Positions 39,751 to 48,806 of a stretch of 64,000 nt of DNA are shown here, one piece after another. The stretch is from Alsobacter soli (lineage in GTDB: Bacteria > Pseudomonadota > Alphaproteobacteria > Rhizobiales > Beijerinckiaceae): positions 124,001-188,000 of the forward strand of contig NZ_PVZS01000007.1 in the NCBI RefSeq assembly GCF_003004785.1. The letters run 5' to 3'. Both the position numbers and the translations under genes were made by a program. Each line of letters opens with the position of its first letter. The stretch's first letter is position 1. The notes beneath the pieces are model-generated. The model saw only the letters and a program-made list of their open reading frames with translations. It was not told the DNA's origin and did not search any database.

Positions 39751-41295
39751 TCAGCGGGGCGCGAGGCGGATCACGTTCCACGAGGCCGGCTTCAGGGTGA
39801 CCCGAACCTTTCCGCCGTCCACCACGACGCCCTCCAGCGGCGCGGGCGAGACCCGCTCCGGCGCATCCTTGCTGTTGATCGCCTGCAGGTCGTCATGGCG
39901 CAGTTCGAGCGCCTCCTCGACCGTCAGCGCTCCGAAGCCGCGGGCGTCGATGCTGGCCTCGAGCTCCTGCTTGACGTCGCGGTTCAGGAGGAACAGCGAC
40001 AATCCTCCCTTCTCGTCGGACACCGCCGCGACCTTCAGGTAGGCCACGTTCGAGACCGGGAAGGACAGCTCCTGCTGCCCGCGCGGGTCGTAGTACTCGG
40101 CGTCGTAGCCTTCGCTCTCGACCTGGGCGCGCAGCACCTTGCCGCGGCCGTGTTTCGACATCTGGGCGAAGGGATGGAAGATGGTCTGGCGCCAGGCGGG
40201 ACCGCCCGTTTCCGTCATGATCGGCGCGATCACGTTGACGAGCTGCGCCAGGCAGGCGGACTTCACCCGGTCGGCATGGTTGAGGAGGGAGATGCAGGCT
40301 CCGCCGAAGGCGAGCGCATCCTCCATGGTGTAGATCTCTTCCAGGATCGGCGGCGCGATCGGCCAGCCCTCCTTCACCCGGTCCTGGCGCTTGCGGCGGG
40401 TCCGGTACCACACGTTCCACTCGTCGAAGCTGAGCATGATGCGCTTGGTCGAGCGGCGGCGGGCGGCGACGCCGTCGGCGATCGCCACGACCTCGTCGAT
40501 GAAGTTGTCCATGAGGTCGGGCGAGGCCAGGAAGGAGGCCGTGTCGCCCTTGTAGTTGTTCAGGTAGGTGTGCAGCGAGATGTAGTCGGCATGCTCGAAG
40601 GTGTGCTCGAGCACCTCGTCCTCCCAGCGGCCGTAGGTCGGCATGTTACGCGCGGAGGAGCCGCAGGCGGCCAGCTCGATGCTGGGGTCGATCCAGCGCA
40701 TCATCTTGGCCGCTTCCTTGGCGACCAGGCCGTATTGCGTGGCGGTCTTGTACTCCATCTGCCAGGGGCCATCCATCTCGTTGCCCAGGCACCAGAACTT
40801 GACGTCGTGGGGCTTCTCCCAGCCGTGCTTGCGGCGCAGATCGGACCAGTAGGTGCCGCCAGGATGGTTGCAGTATTCGACCAGGTTGCGCGCCGCGTCC
40901 CCGGCGCGGGTGCCCAGGTTCACCGCCATCATGGGCTCGACGCCGGCCGCCTTGCACCAGTCCATGAATTCATTGGTGCCGAAAGTGTTGGGCTCGGTGG
41001 TGAACCAGGCGAGATCGAGGCGCGTTGGGCGCTCCTCCACCGGGCCGACGCCGTCCTCCCAATTGTAGCCGGAGACGAAATTGCCTCCCGGGTAGCGCAT
41101 GATGGTGGGGCCGAGCTCGCGCACGAGGTCGAGCACGTCGCGGCGGAAGCCCTTCTCGTCCGCGGTCGGATGGCCGGGCTCGTAGATGCCGCCATACACG
41201 CAGCGGCCGAGATGCTCCACGAATGCGCCGAACAGGCGCGGGTCCGTGTGTCCGATCGCGAAGTCGCGATCCATGAGGACGTTGGCTTTTCTCAT
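39751..41295 (-). CDS. GH51 alpha-L-arabinofuranosidase
   Basis: 514 residues without a signal peptide, so intracellular. It has the GH51 layout: MRYPGGNFVSGYNWEDGVGP near the start, acid/base Glu in FWCLGNEMDGPW, the second catalytic Glu (nucleophile) in LSFDEWNVWYR, and a C-terminal beta domain after about 390. It removes terminal alpha-L-arabinofuranosyl residues from arabino-oligosaccharides or substituted xylo-oligosaccharides. The operon contains a peptide/nickel-type ABC importer, which would bring in such oligosaccharides. It is followed directly by the ArsR-like regulator. Confidence 0.93.
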   Translation of the reverse strand: MRKANVLMDRDFAIGHTDPRLFGAFVEHLGRCVYGGIYEPGHPTADEKGFRRDVLDLVRELGPTIMRYPGGNFVSGYNWEDGVGPVEERPTRLDLAWFTTEPNTFGTNEFMDWCKAAGVEPMMAVNLGTRAGDAARNLVEYCNHPGGTYWSDLRRKHGWEKPHDVKFWCLGNEMDGPWQMEYKTATQYGLVAKEAAKMMRWIDPSIELAACGSSARNMPTYGRWEDEVLEHTFEHADYISLHTYLNNYKGDTASFLASPDLMDNFIDEVVAIADGVAARRRSTKRIMLSFDEWNVWYRTRRKRQDRVKEGWPIAPPILEEIYTMEDALAFGGACISLLNHADRVKSACLAQLVNVIAPIMTETGGPAWRQTIFHPFAQMSKHGRGKVLRAQVESEGYDAEYYDPRGQQELSFPVSNVAYLKVAAVSDEKGGLSLFLLNRDVKQELEASIDARGFGALTVEEALELRHDDLQAINSKDAPERVSPAPLEGVVVDGGKVRVTLKPASWNVIRLAPR

Positions 41296-41327
41296 CGGGG
41301 TCTCCGTCGAAGGCTTGTTCCGGAAGC

Positions 41328-42146
41328 TCAGGCGCTGAAGGCCGGCGTCGCGTCGGGCGTCAGGACGGCCTCGCGCAGCTGGCGTGAATAGGGGTGCTGG
41401 GGCGCGGCCAGCACGGCGCGGGCCTCGCCCGCCTCCACCACGGCGCCCTTCTGCATGATGATGATGCGGTCGCTGATGGAGTAGGCCGTGGCCAGGTCGT
41501 GCGTGATGTAGATGATCGAGATGCCAAGGTCGTCCCGCAGGGCCTTGAACAGGGTGACGATGGCCATGCGCAGCGAGGCGTCGACCATGGAGACGGGCTC
41601 GTCGGCGACGATCAGCTTCGGGCTGGACACGAGCGCGCGCGCGATCGCCACGCGCTGCAGCTGCCCCCCGGAGAGCTCGTGGGGGAAGCGGCCCTTCACC
41701 TCGGCCAGCGAAAGCCCGACCTTGCGCAGCGCCTCGTCCGCCAGCCGCTCCGCGCCAGCCTCGTCCGTCGCGCCCCCGAAGCGGCGCGCCGTGAGGAGAA
41801 GGTAGCGGTCGAGCCGCTTCAGCGGGTTGAACGCCTCGAAGGGGTTCTGGAAGATCGGCTGCACGGCGTGCATGAAGCGCATCCGGTCCTCCCGGGTGCG
41901 CAGGGCGCCGACATCCAGCCCATTGAAGGTCAGCGCTCCGGCCGTAGGGCGCTCGACGCCGAGGATCATGCGGGCCGTGGTCGACTTGCCGCTGCCGGAC
42001 TCGCCGATGATGGTGAAGATCTCGGGCCGGTCCTGCCGGATGGCGAAGGACAGGTCCTTCACGGCCTCGACCTTGCGGGAGGTGAAGAAGCCGCCCCGCG
42101 TGAATGTCTTGGACACGTGGTCGAGCCGCAGCAGGTCCCCGCTCAT
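41328..42146 (-). CDS. Oligopeptide-type ABC transporter ATP-binding protein (OppF/DppF class)
   Basis: 272 residues. ATG 42146 overlaps the preceding gene's stop (ATGA). Walker A GESGSGKSTTARMIL, signature LSGGQLQRVAIARAL and Walker B LIVADEPVSMVDASL are present. It pairs with the OppD-like ATPase upstream. Residues before this ATG in the same frame are Pro/Gly-rich and not coding. It is the second ATPase of the oligosaccharide/peptide importer. Confidence 0.9.
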   Translation of the reverse strand: MSGDLLRLDHVSKTFTRGGFFTSRKVEAVKDLSFAIRQDRPEIFTIIGESGSGKSTTARMILGVERPTAGALTFNGLDVGALRTREDRMRFMHAVQPIFQNPFEAFNPLKRLDRYLLLTARRFGGATDEAGAERLADEALRKVGLSLAEVKGRFPHELSGGQLQRVAIARALVSSPKLIVADEPVSMVDASLRMAIVTLFKALRDDLGISIIYITHDLATAYSISDRIIIMQKGAVVEAGEARAVLAAPQHPYSRQLREAVLTPDATPAFSA

Positions 42147-43195
42147 GCGGCTGCTCCCGGGTTCACGGCATGGCAGGCCACGCGATGGCCGGGCAGCGTC
42201 TCCACCATGGGCGGGACCTGCCGGGAGCAGATATCCATGGCCAGGGGGCAGCGGGGATGGAAGCGGCATCCCGGCGGCGGGTCCGCGAGGTTGGGCGGGC
42301 TTCCCTCCAGGCTCTTGCGCGGCGTGTCGTCGCCGATGCGCGGCAGGCTGCCGATGAGGTAGGTCGTGTAGGGATGCAGCGGGCGGGCGAAGACCTCGGG
42401 CGTGGGCGCCTCCTCCACGAGCCGCCCGCCATACATGATGCCGAGCCGGTCGGTGAGATGGGCGTGCACGCCCATGTCGTGCGTCACGAACAGGACGGAC
42501 GAGCCCATCTCGCGCTGGATGCCGCGGATCATGCCGAGCACGTCCTTCTGCACGATGACGTCCAGCGCCGTCGTGGGTTCGTCGGCGATGATGAACTCGG
42601 GCTTACAGATGGTGGCGAGCGCGATGGTGACGCGCTGGCGCATGCCGCCCGAGAGCTCGTGCGGATAGGCGCGCAGCACGGCGGGATCGAGCCGCACCCG
42701 CGAGACGTGGTCGGCGACCCGCTCCTCGAACGCCCTGCGGGAGCCGCCGATGTGCCGCCACGCGAAGTCCCGGAACGTGTCGATGACCCGGCGCATCGGG
42801 TTCAGCACGTTCATCGAGCCCTGCATGACGTAGGACAGGTGGCGCCAGCGCACCCTCTCCAACACCTCCGGCGGGGCGGCGTGCAGGCCGGGATAGTCCG
42901 GCAGGAAGCTGAAGCGGATCGAGCCGCCGACCACCTCCAGCGGCGGCTTGATGGCGCCCGCGATGGTCTTGATCAGCGTGGTCTTGCCGGAGCTGGATTC
43001 CCCCGCGAGGCCGTAGATCTCGTTGCGGCGCACGTCGAAGGTGACGCCGTCCACGGCGCGCACGTCCCGGCTCACGCCGAAATGGTGCGTCCGGAAATGG
43101 GCCTGCACGTCCCTGACCTGCAGCACCGGCTCGGTCGAGGCGGCGGCGCTGGCGACAGGCGTCATGGGCTGCTTCAGGGCGACGGGACCGCTCAT
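42143..43195 (-). CDS. Oligopeptide-type ABC transporter ATP-binding protein (OppD/DppD class)
   Basis: 350 residues. Walker A reads GLAGESSSGKTTLIK, the signature LSGGMRQRVTIALA and Walker B FIIADEPTTALDV. The C-terminal oligopeptide-transport motif PPGCRFHPRCPLAMDIC carries the Cys pattern of the family, known to bind an Fe-S cluster in some DppD proteins. ATG 43195 overlaps the permease stop (ATGA). It supplies ATP to the permease pair upstream. Confidence 0.91.
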   Translation of the reverse strand: MSGPVALKQPMTPVASAAASTEPVLQVRDVQAHFRTHHFGVSRDVRAVDGVTFDVRRNEIYGLAGESSSGKTTLIKTIAGAIKPPLEVVGGSIRFSFLPDYPGLHAAPPEVLERVRWRHLSYVMQGSMNVLNPMRRVIDTFRDFAWRHIGGSRRAFEERVADHVSRVRLDPAVLRAYPHELSGGMRQRVTIALATICKPEFIIADEPTTALDVIVQKDVLGMIRGIQREMGSSVLFVTHDMGVHAHLTDRLGIMYGGRLVEEAPTPEVFARPLHPYTTYLIGSLPRIGDDTPRKSLEGSPPNLADPPPGCRFHPRCPLAMDICSRQVPPMVETLPGHRVACHAVNPGAAA

Positions 43196-44058
43196 CGCGC
43201 GCCTCCCCCCATGCGGCTCAGCCGGCTGCGCGGGTCGATGTACTCGTTCATCGATACGGCGAGCAGGAAGAGCCCGACGAAGGCCATGATCACCACCGCC
43301 ACCGGGAAGGCGATCCACCACCAGACGCCGGCCACCATGGCGGTGTGCTGGTTGGCCCAGTAGATCATGCCGCCGATGGTCGGGGTGTTGATGTCCGTGA
43401 AGCCCAGGACGGAGAGCGTCACCTCGAGCCCGATGGACCAGTTCATGTTGTTCATCGTGGTCGAGAACACGATGGGCATGACGTAGGGCAGGTGCTCCCG
43501 CGCCAGGATCTCGCGCGTCGTCATCCCGGAGAAGACGGCCGTCTGCGTGAACTCGCGCGTTTTCAGGCTCATCGCCACGGAGCGGATCAGGCGCGCGTCA
43601 TAGGCCCAGCCGAGCGCGGCCATGATCACCGCCAGCAGCAGCCAGCTCATGCTGTCGCGCAGCACGAAGTAGAACAGCACCAGCAGCGGAAAGAGCGGGA
43701 TGACGATGAAGGTGTCGTTCACCGCCATCAGGGCGCGGTCGATCCAGCCGCCCTTGTAGCCGCTGAGCAGGCCGATCACGAGCGACAGCACGCGGCTGAT
43801 GACGGCCACGGTGAGGCCGAAGAGCAGCGTGTTGCGGATGGCGACCGTCAGCTGCCAGAACACGTCCTGCCCGCGCGAGGTCGTGCCGAACCAGTACTCC
43901 GCGGAGGGCGGGACGTCCGGCGCCACCACGTAGACGTCGGTCGGCGGGTAGGGCGAGAAGAAGGACAGTCCCGCCAGCCCGATCACGATCCCGACCAGGA
44001 TGATCCCGATCCGGAACTCGAGGTTGTACTTGAGGAGGTCGCGCAGGATCGCCAGCAT
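43192..44058 (-). CDS. Oligopeptide-type ABC transporter permease (DppC class)
   Basis: 288 residues. One N-terminal helix (IGIILVGIVIGLAGLSFF) precedes a periplasmic loop (YPPTDVYVVAPDVPPSAEYWFGTTSRGQDVFW, the GTD-like C-class permease signature). Five further helices follow with the EAA loop around MTTREILAREHLPYVMPIV. It forms the channel with the DppB-type protein encoded just upstream, whose stop overlaps its start. Confidence 0.9.
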   Translation of the reverse strand: MLAILRDLLKYNLEFRIGIILVGIVIGLAGLSFFSPYPPTDVYVVAPDVPPSAEYWFGTTSRGQDVFWQLTVAIRNTLLFGLTVAVISRVLSLVIGLLSGYKGGWIDRALMAVNDTFIVIPLFPLLVLFYFVLRDSMSWLLLAVIMAALGWAYDARLIRSVAMSLKTREFTQTAVFSGMTTREILAREHLPYVMPIVFSTTMNNMNWSIGLEVTLSVLGFTDINTPTIGGMIYWANQHTAMVAGVWWWIAFPVAVVIMAFVGLFLLAVSMNEYIDPRSRLSRMGGGAR

Positions 44059-45062
44059 CAGCGCACCTGCACGCGGGGATCGAGGAGCGGGTACAGCAGG
44101 TCGATGGCGAGCACGCCGATCGACACGCCCAGGATCGAGATCGTGGTGACCCCGAGCACCAGGCCGTAGTCGCCGGCGTAGACCGCGTCGACCAGCAGCG
44201 TGCCCACGCCCGGGTAGCCGAACACCTTCTCGGTGATGATGGCGCCGTTGAAGATGCCGCCGAGCGACATGGCGAGGCCGGTCACCTGCGGGCCCAGCGC
44301 GTTGCGCATCACGTAGGAGCCCAGGATGCGCTCCCGGTTCACCCCGCCGAGTTCGGCGAACTGGACGTAGTCCTCCGTGACGATGTTGGACACGAGGGAG
44401 CGCATGCCCAAAAACCAGCTGCCCACGCCGATGAGGATCAAGGACAGGGCCGGCAGGATCGAGTGGAGGAGGACGCTGGACGCGTAGGCCCAGGTCCAGC
44501 CCTGGGGCAGGTTCATGGCCGAGCCGCCGTTGATCGGCAGCACTGGCCAGACGAAGCCGAAGACGATCAGCAGCACCAGGGCGACGATGTAGTACGGGAT
44601 GGGATGGAGGCCCATGGCCACCACGCCCATCAGCTTGAGCGCGCGGTTGCGCTGGTAGTAGCCGGCGAGCCCGCCAAGCAGGTTGCCGAGCGCCCAGGTC
44701 ACCACCGTGGACACGATCAGCAGCCCCATGGTCCAGGGCAGCGCCCGCCCGATCAGGGCCGACACCGGCGTCGGGAAGGCCGAGAGGGAGGGGCCGAAGT
44801 CGGCCCGCAGGATCCGGGACCAGAACGTCAGGTACTGCTGGCTCCAGGATCCGCCGAGCCCGTAGAGCTCCTTCAGGGACTGGCGCATCTGCTCGATCGC
44901 CTCCGGCGCCGTGTTGCCGAAGGAGGTGGCGGCCGAGATCGACTGCTCGACAGGGTCGATGGGCGTGGCGTGCGTGACCACATAGGCGAGGTTCACGCCA
45001 ATGAAGACCACCAGGACGAACTGTCCGAGACGCTTGGCGAGGTAGGCGAGATAGCCGCTCAT
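44058..45062 (-). CDS. Oligopeptide-type ABC transporter permease (DppB class)
   Basis: 334 residues with six helices. The N terminus YLAYLAKRLGQFVLVVFIGVNLAYVV and the EAA-type region around NRERILGSYVMRNALGPQVTGLAMSLGGIFNGAIITEKVFGYPG are typical of B-class peptide permeases. It is the first membrane component after the binding-protein gene (66-base gap) and pairs with the DppC-type permease. Confidence 0.9.
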   Translation of the reverse strand: MSGYLAYLAKRLGQFVLVVFIGVNLAYVVTHATPIDPVEQSISAATSFGNTAPEAIEQMRQSLKELYGLGGSWSQQYLTFWSRILRADFGPSLSAFPTPVSALIGRALPWTMGLLIVSTVVTWALGNLLGGLAGYYQRNRALKLMGVVAMGLHPIPYYIVALVLLIVFGFVWPVLPINGGSAMNLPQGWTWAYASSVLLHSILPALSLILIGVGSWFLGMRSLVSNIVTEDYVQFAELGGVNRERILGSYVMRNALGPQVTGLAMSLGGIFNGAIITEKVFGYPGVGTLLVDAVYAGDYGLVLGVTTISILGVSIGVLAIDLLYPLLDPRVQVR

Positions 45063-45128
45063 GAGCCTTCCGGATGTGCGGGGGCTTGCGGGCGGCGAGG
45101 CCGCCGCCCGGCGATGGCGCGGGGCGCC

Positions 45129-47039
45129 TTATTTCCCGGTGGGCTTGAGCTTCACGAACATGTAGCGGGAGTTGCCCCAGTTCGGGACCGGGTTCGTGTA
45201 CGGGTTCGCGGCGGTCGGGTAGCCGGTCCAGTAGGTCTGGTCCATGGCCGTGAAGACGTTGTAGGCCATCAGCGGAATGGTCGGCATCTCGCGAACGGCG
45301 AGCTTCACGTAGTCCTTGCCGAGCTCGATGGCCTTCGGGTCATCGAAGTCGATGGTCCGCGTCTTCTCGATGATCTTGTCGAGTTCCGGATTGGACCAGC
45401 GCTGCCAGTTGCGCAGGGGCTGCGGCTTGCCGGGCTCGGCCACGAACTGGGAATGCCAGCTGTCCATGAAGTAGGACAGGTCCTGGTGCCCGCCCCAGGT
45501 CTCGACGCTCCACCCGATGAAGGTGTCGAAGTCCCCTGCCCCACGCCGGGTCAGCAGCGTGCCCTGGGCGACGTCGATCTTGGCGTCGATTCCGGCCTGC
45601 TTCCATTCCTGCGCGATCATGGATCCGGCGCGGGTCATCACCGGCCGCAGGTCTCCTTCCACCATCACCCGGATGGTGAACGGCTTGCCGTCGGGCGTAT
45701 GCCACTGGCCGCCCACCTTCTTGTAGCCGGCGCGCTCCAGCAGCTCCTGGGCCGCCTGCGGGTTCTTCTTCCACCAGCCCATGCCGAAGGCCTTCTCGAC
45801 CTCCTTCGGGTCCTTCGGGATCTGGTCGCCGAGCGAAGGCCGGAGCATGGCGGCGATCTGCTGGCCGACGCCCGGGTCGTACGGCTTGAACTTCTGCTTG
45901 CCGGTGTCGAGCTCGAAGTCCTTGAGCCAGGCTTCCATGGGCTCGTGGTAGGCCTGCACGTGCTTGCCCGTGGGCGGCACGCCGATGGCCGAAATGGTGG
46001 CTGCGCCGCGATAGGCGGCCATCACCACCGACTTGATGTCGATGAGGAGTGCGAGCGCCCAGCGCACGTCCTTGTTCTTGAAGTTCTCGTTCTGCGTGTT
46101 GAAGATCAGGGCCGGCAGCGTCGGATCCGGGTGCCCGTAGGGGAAACCCTTGAACCATGAGATCGTGCTCTTGCCCTGCTTCGCGAGCGTGAACATGCCT
46201 TCGGGCGCGATGTCGTGGACCACGTCCAGCTCGTGGTTCAGCTGCGCGATGACCCGCTTGTCTGGCGGGCCGGGATCCACATAGGCGAGGTACTTGGGCC
46301 CGGGCTTGCCGAAGCGGGCGAGCGTGGTGCGCTGCCAGTCGTCCCGGAGCTGCCAGATGTACCACTTCCCATCCGGGTCATAGCTGTGCAGCACATAGGC
46401 GCCCAGCGACACCGGCTTGTTGAAGTCGAACTTGAGCGGATCGGCCACCTTCTCGAAGATGTGCTTCGGCAGGATCCAGATGGCGCCCCAGCGCACGGTG
46501 AAGTTGGTGTGGAAGCGCGAGTTCGGCTTCTTCAGCTTGAAGACGACCGTGTAGTCGTCCGGCGTCTCCATGGAGGCGACGTTGTTGGCCAGCACCGCGC
46601 TGAAGCGCATGCCCGGGTTCTTGATCTGGGTGTCGACCGTGCCGACCACGTCGGCGGCGGTGAACTCGACGCCGTCGCTCCAGTAGATCCCCTTGCGCAG
46701 CTTCACCGTCATCTCGGTGAAGTCGGCGTTGTAGGCCGGCTTGTCCGAAGCGAGCGAGTTGTCCCAGACGCCATCGATCCCGCTTTCCGGGTCGATATAC
46801 CAGAGCGTATCGAGCGCTACCTGCTGCAGTCCATTCGATTGGCTGCCAGCATTGATCGCCCAGATATTGAACCACCCGGCATTCTTGATGGTGCCTTCGG
46901 GGTTTTCCAAGATGAGCGTTTCGTTGCGCGGAATATTCTGCGGAATCCCTTGCGTATAGCCTGGTGAAGATAGGCCGAATAGACTTGGCGCGAAGACGCA
47001 GGCTGCCAGCAGCCAGGCACGTGGAGTGCGGCTCATCAT
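45129..47039 (-). CDS. ABC transporter substrate-binding protein, family 5 (peptide/oligosaccharide type)
   Basis: 636 residues, longer than the usual 520-540. An N-terminal signal (FAPSLFGLSSPGYTQG near the cleavage site) is followed by the SBP_bac_5 domain: MTVKLRKGIYWSDGVEFTAADVVGT, the DVVHDIAPEGMFTLAKQG region, and a conserved C-terminal MPTIPLMAYN. Family-5 proteins bind peptides or, in several cases, oligosaccharides. The GH51 enzyme four genes on suggests arabino-oligosaccharides (inference). The start ATG has a neighbouring ATG one codon on. It is the first gene of the seven-gene operon that ends at 38689. Confidence 0.9.
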   Translation of the reverse strand: MMSRTPRAWLLAACVFAPSLFGLSSPGYTQGIPQNIPRNETLILENPEGTIKNAGWFNIWAINAGSQSNGLQQVALDTLWYIDPESGIDGVWDNSLASDKPAYNADFTEMTVKLRKGIYWSDGVEFTAADVVGTVDTQIKNPGMRFSAVLANNVASMETPDDYTVVFKLKKPNSRFHTNFTVRWGAIWILPKHIFEKVADPLKFDFNKPVSLGAYVLHSYDPDGKWYIWQLRDDWQRTTLARFGKPGPKYLAYVDPGPPDKRVIAQLNHELDVVHDIAPEGMFTLAKQGKSTISWFKGFPYGHPDPTLPALIFNTQNENFKNKDVRWALALLIDIKSVVMAAYRGAATISAIGVPPTGKHVQAYHEPMEAWLKDFELDTGKQKFKPYDPGVGQQIAAMLRPSLGDQIPKDPKEVEKAFGMGWWKKNPQAAQELLERAGYKKVGGQWHTPDGKPFTIRVMVEGDLRPVMTRAGSMIAQEWKQAGIDAKIDVAQGTLLTRRGAGDFDTFIGWSVETWGGHQDLSYFMDSWHSQFVAEPGKPQPLRNWQRWSNPELDKIIEKTRTIDFDDPKAIELGKDYVKLAVREMPTIPLMAYNVFTAMDQTYWTGYPTAANPYTNPVPNWGNSRYMFVKLKPTGK

Positions 47040-47203
47040 GTCCTCCCAGGCACGACGCCTTGCAACGGCGTTCGCTTATTGAGGGAGCATAGATGCCGCT
47101 GGTTGTCTCAACAACGGGCTTTCTGATTTGTACCCGAATGACCGATACGGACGCGGTTGCTGATCATTCGAACGACCCAGGGGCGTCCGGCGCCTCTTGA
47201 GAA

Positions 47204-47980
47204 CTAGCCGGCCCGAGACAGAACAGGCGTCTGCGTCGCCAGGGCGGTTGGCTTGCCCATGTCGCCTTCCAAAGGGACGTGGCGGGCGATGTCGTCCCGC
47301 GCGCCCAGCAGCAACGCGGCCGCGGCGTGCTGGCGCCCCGCGTCGAATCGCGAGTAAGGGCCCGAAATCACCAGCGCCCCGATGAGTCGTCCGGCCATGT
47401 CGTGGACCGGCGCCGCGACGGAAGCCGTATGCGGTTCTCGCCCCCGCGCCATCAGCACGCCGTCCGCGCGGATCCGATCGAACTGCCGCCCTTTCGCGCC
47501 CTGGAACGCCTGCAGCACGCGGCCGACCACGCCCTCGTGCAACGGCAGCCTGGTCCCCTCCTCCAGGTGATGCCTGATCACGTGGCGCGAGTTCTCGCGA
47601 ACGAGGCACACGCGCTCCGTATGCTCCGCGACGTAGAAGGACGCGCTCTCGCCCGTCTGGTCGCGCAGGCGCTGCAGAACGGGCCGGACCACTGTCTCGA
47701 GCCGGAACTGGTGGCGATAGCCTTGCGCCAGCCGCAGCACCTTCGGGCCGATCCGATAGATCATGCGCTCGTCGCGGTCGAGGTAGCCGCACGCCTCCAG
47801 GGTGGCGCACAGGCGCAGGGCCGTGGCCTTGCTCATCCCGTTTCGGGCCGCCAGCTGAGTCAACGTGTAGCCCTCGGGCCGATCGAGGAACGAGTCCATC
47901 ACGTCCAGCGACTTGCGGACGGTCAGCGAGGTGGATCCCGTTCGGGCGCCTGCATCCTTGGTCGGGTCCGCCTTCGCCAT
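47204..47980 (-). CDS. IclR-family transcriptional regulator
   Basis: 258 residues. The N-terminal winged helix (about 20-80: LTVRKSLDVMDSFLDRPEGYTLTQLAARNGMSKATALRLCATLEACGYLDRDE) is followed by the ligand-binding IclR effector domain (about 95-240: HEGVVGRVLQAFQG, VAAPVHDMAGRLIGALVISGP). It is divergent from the TctBA/SorAB genes and probably controls them. Two near-identical candidate operators lie in the 308-base gap at 48025 and 48157. Its effector is likely the substrate of that transporter or a breakdown product. Confidence 0.93.
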   Translation of the reverse strand: MAKADPTKDAGARTGSTSLTVRKSLDVMDSFLDRPEGYTLTQLAARNGMSKATALRLCATLEACGYLDRDERMIYRIGPKVLRLAQGYRHQFRLETVVRPVLQRLRDQTGESASFYVAEHTERVCLVRENSRHVIRHHLEEGTRLPLHEGVVGRVLQAFQGAKGRQFDRIRADGVLMARGREPHTASVAAPVHDMAGRLIGALVISGPYSRFDAGRQHAAAALLLGARDDIARHVPLEGDMGKPTALATQTPVLSRAG

Positions 47981-48024
47981 GATTACAGCCCACGTGATCG
48001 CATCATGCGAAAGCTAGCACAAGC

Positions 48025-48041
48025 GGTTCAGCATTTGAAAC
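48025..48041 (-). promoter_or_regulatory. Candidate IclR operator 1
   Basis: The minus strand reads GTTTCAAATGCTGAACC. It is 45 bases from the IclR start, a place suited to autoregulation. The second copy is at 48157. Confidence 0.5.
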
Positions 48042-48156
48042 AGCTTCGCTTGGCGGATCTACACTCCAGGCGACGCAGACAGCCGGCCAATTCCGCCGGT
48101 TCCGAGAGGGATTTCCAGGCCTGCAGGCGCAGAACGGAGCAGCACGCACGGCTCTT

Positions 48157-48173
48157 GTTTCAAATTTCGGAAC
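48157..48173 (+). promoter_or_regulatory. Candidate IclR operator 2
   Basis: GTTTCAAATTTCGGAAC is a near-palindrome (GTTTC/GGAAC arms), 116 bases before the TctB start. Confidence 0.5.
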
Positions 48174-48288
48174 ATAGGTTCATTTTTGATTGCGGGGTCG
48201 CGATCTCCTCACTAGCCTTTCCTTGCGACGGAGCCCAAGCTCGCGTCGCCGAGCGAAGAAAACTTCGCCGACCAAGGGGAGGATGGCG

Positions 48289-48795
48289 ATGGCTGAGCCG
48301 TCAAGCGCCGGACGGGAGCGCTTCGGGGTGGCGTCCGAGCCGACGATGCGCCTTTCGGCGCCGGTCTTGGACCTGATCGGGGGACTGCTGTTCCTGGCCA
48401 CCGCCCTGTGGCTGTGGTTCGGCGCCGCGTCCATCGAAGACACGGGCCAAGGCCTGAATGGCCCTGCGGGCTTTCCCCGCGGCGTAGCGATCCTGCTGGG
48501 GGGCTCGGCCCTGATGCTGGCGATCCAGGGCGCGGCGGCTCTGTCCGGGCGCCGCCTGGAGCGGCCCGTGACCGTACAGCGGCCCATGTCGGTGCTGGCG
48601 GCCATCATGCTGGTCATCCTTTACCCATTCCTGCTGCACTGGCTCGGCTACTACGCCGCGACCGGGCTTTGGCTGCTGCCCTTCTTCTGGATCTCGGGCT
48701 GCCGCAGCCCCTTGCTGATCCTCGGGTGCTCCGTCGGGTTCCTCGTGTTCACGAAGGTGCTCTTTGAAACGGTGCTCGGCACCCCCCTGCCCTGA
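48289..48795 (+). CDS. tctB: Tripartite tricarboxylate transporter small subunit (TctB family)
   Basis: 168 residues with four helices: LSAPVLDLIGGLLFLATALWLW, GFPRGVAILLGGSALMLAIQGAA, SVLAAIMLVILYPFLLHWLGYYAATGLWLLPF and ILGCSVGFLVFTKVLF. These are typical of the TctB small membrane subunit. ATG 48289 has GGGGAGG six bases upstream; the ATG at 48283 sits directly on the ribosome site and is unlikely. It is followed 11 bases later by tctA. The periplasmic TctC component is not encoded here. Confidence 0.85.
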   Translation: MAEPSSAGRERFGVASEPTMRLSAPVLDLIGGLLFLATALWLWFGAASIEDTGQGLNGPAGFPRGVAILLGGSALMLAIQGAAALSGRRLERPVTVQRPMSVLAAIMLVILYPFLLHWLGYYAATGLWLLPFFWISGCRSPLLILGCSVGFLVFTKVLFETVLGTPLP

Positions 48796-48806
48796 GGAGC
48801 AACGGC

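Larger units (their letters stand above)
47981..48288. other. 308-base divergent intergenic region (IclR / TctBA)
   Basis: This stretch has no open reading frame with coding character. It contains two copies of a 17-base element on opposite strands: at 48157-48173, GTTTCAAATTTCGGAAC, and at 48025-48041, whose complement is GTTTCAAATGCTGAACC. They share the first nine bases and a GAAC block. Both are suitable IclR-type operators, one near each divergent gene. GGGGAGG at 48276-48282 is the ribosome site of the TctB gene. Confidence 0.6.

Noticed and set aside
38911-41391. Very long open frame on the plus strand opposite the arabinofuranosidase operon
   Set aside because: It is antisense to clearly coding GH51 and regulator genes. 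Its protein is His/Arg/Gly-rich with no family motif, as expected in the opposite frame of GC-rich coding DNA.
47102-47115. GTTGT-CTCA-ACAAC palindrome before the family-5 binding-protein gene
   Set aside because: Only one copy was seen and no second site or matching regulator motif supports it. It may be a chance palindrome.
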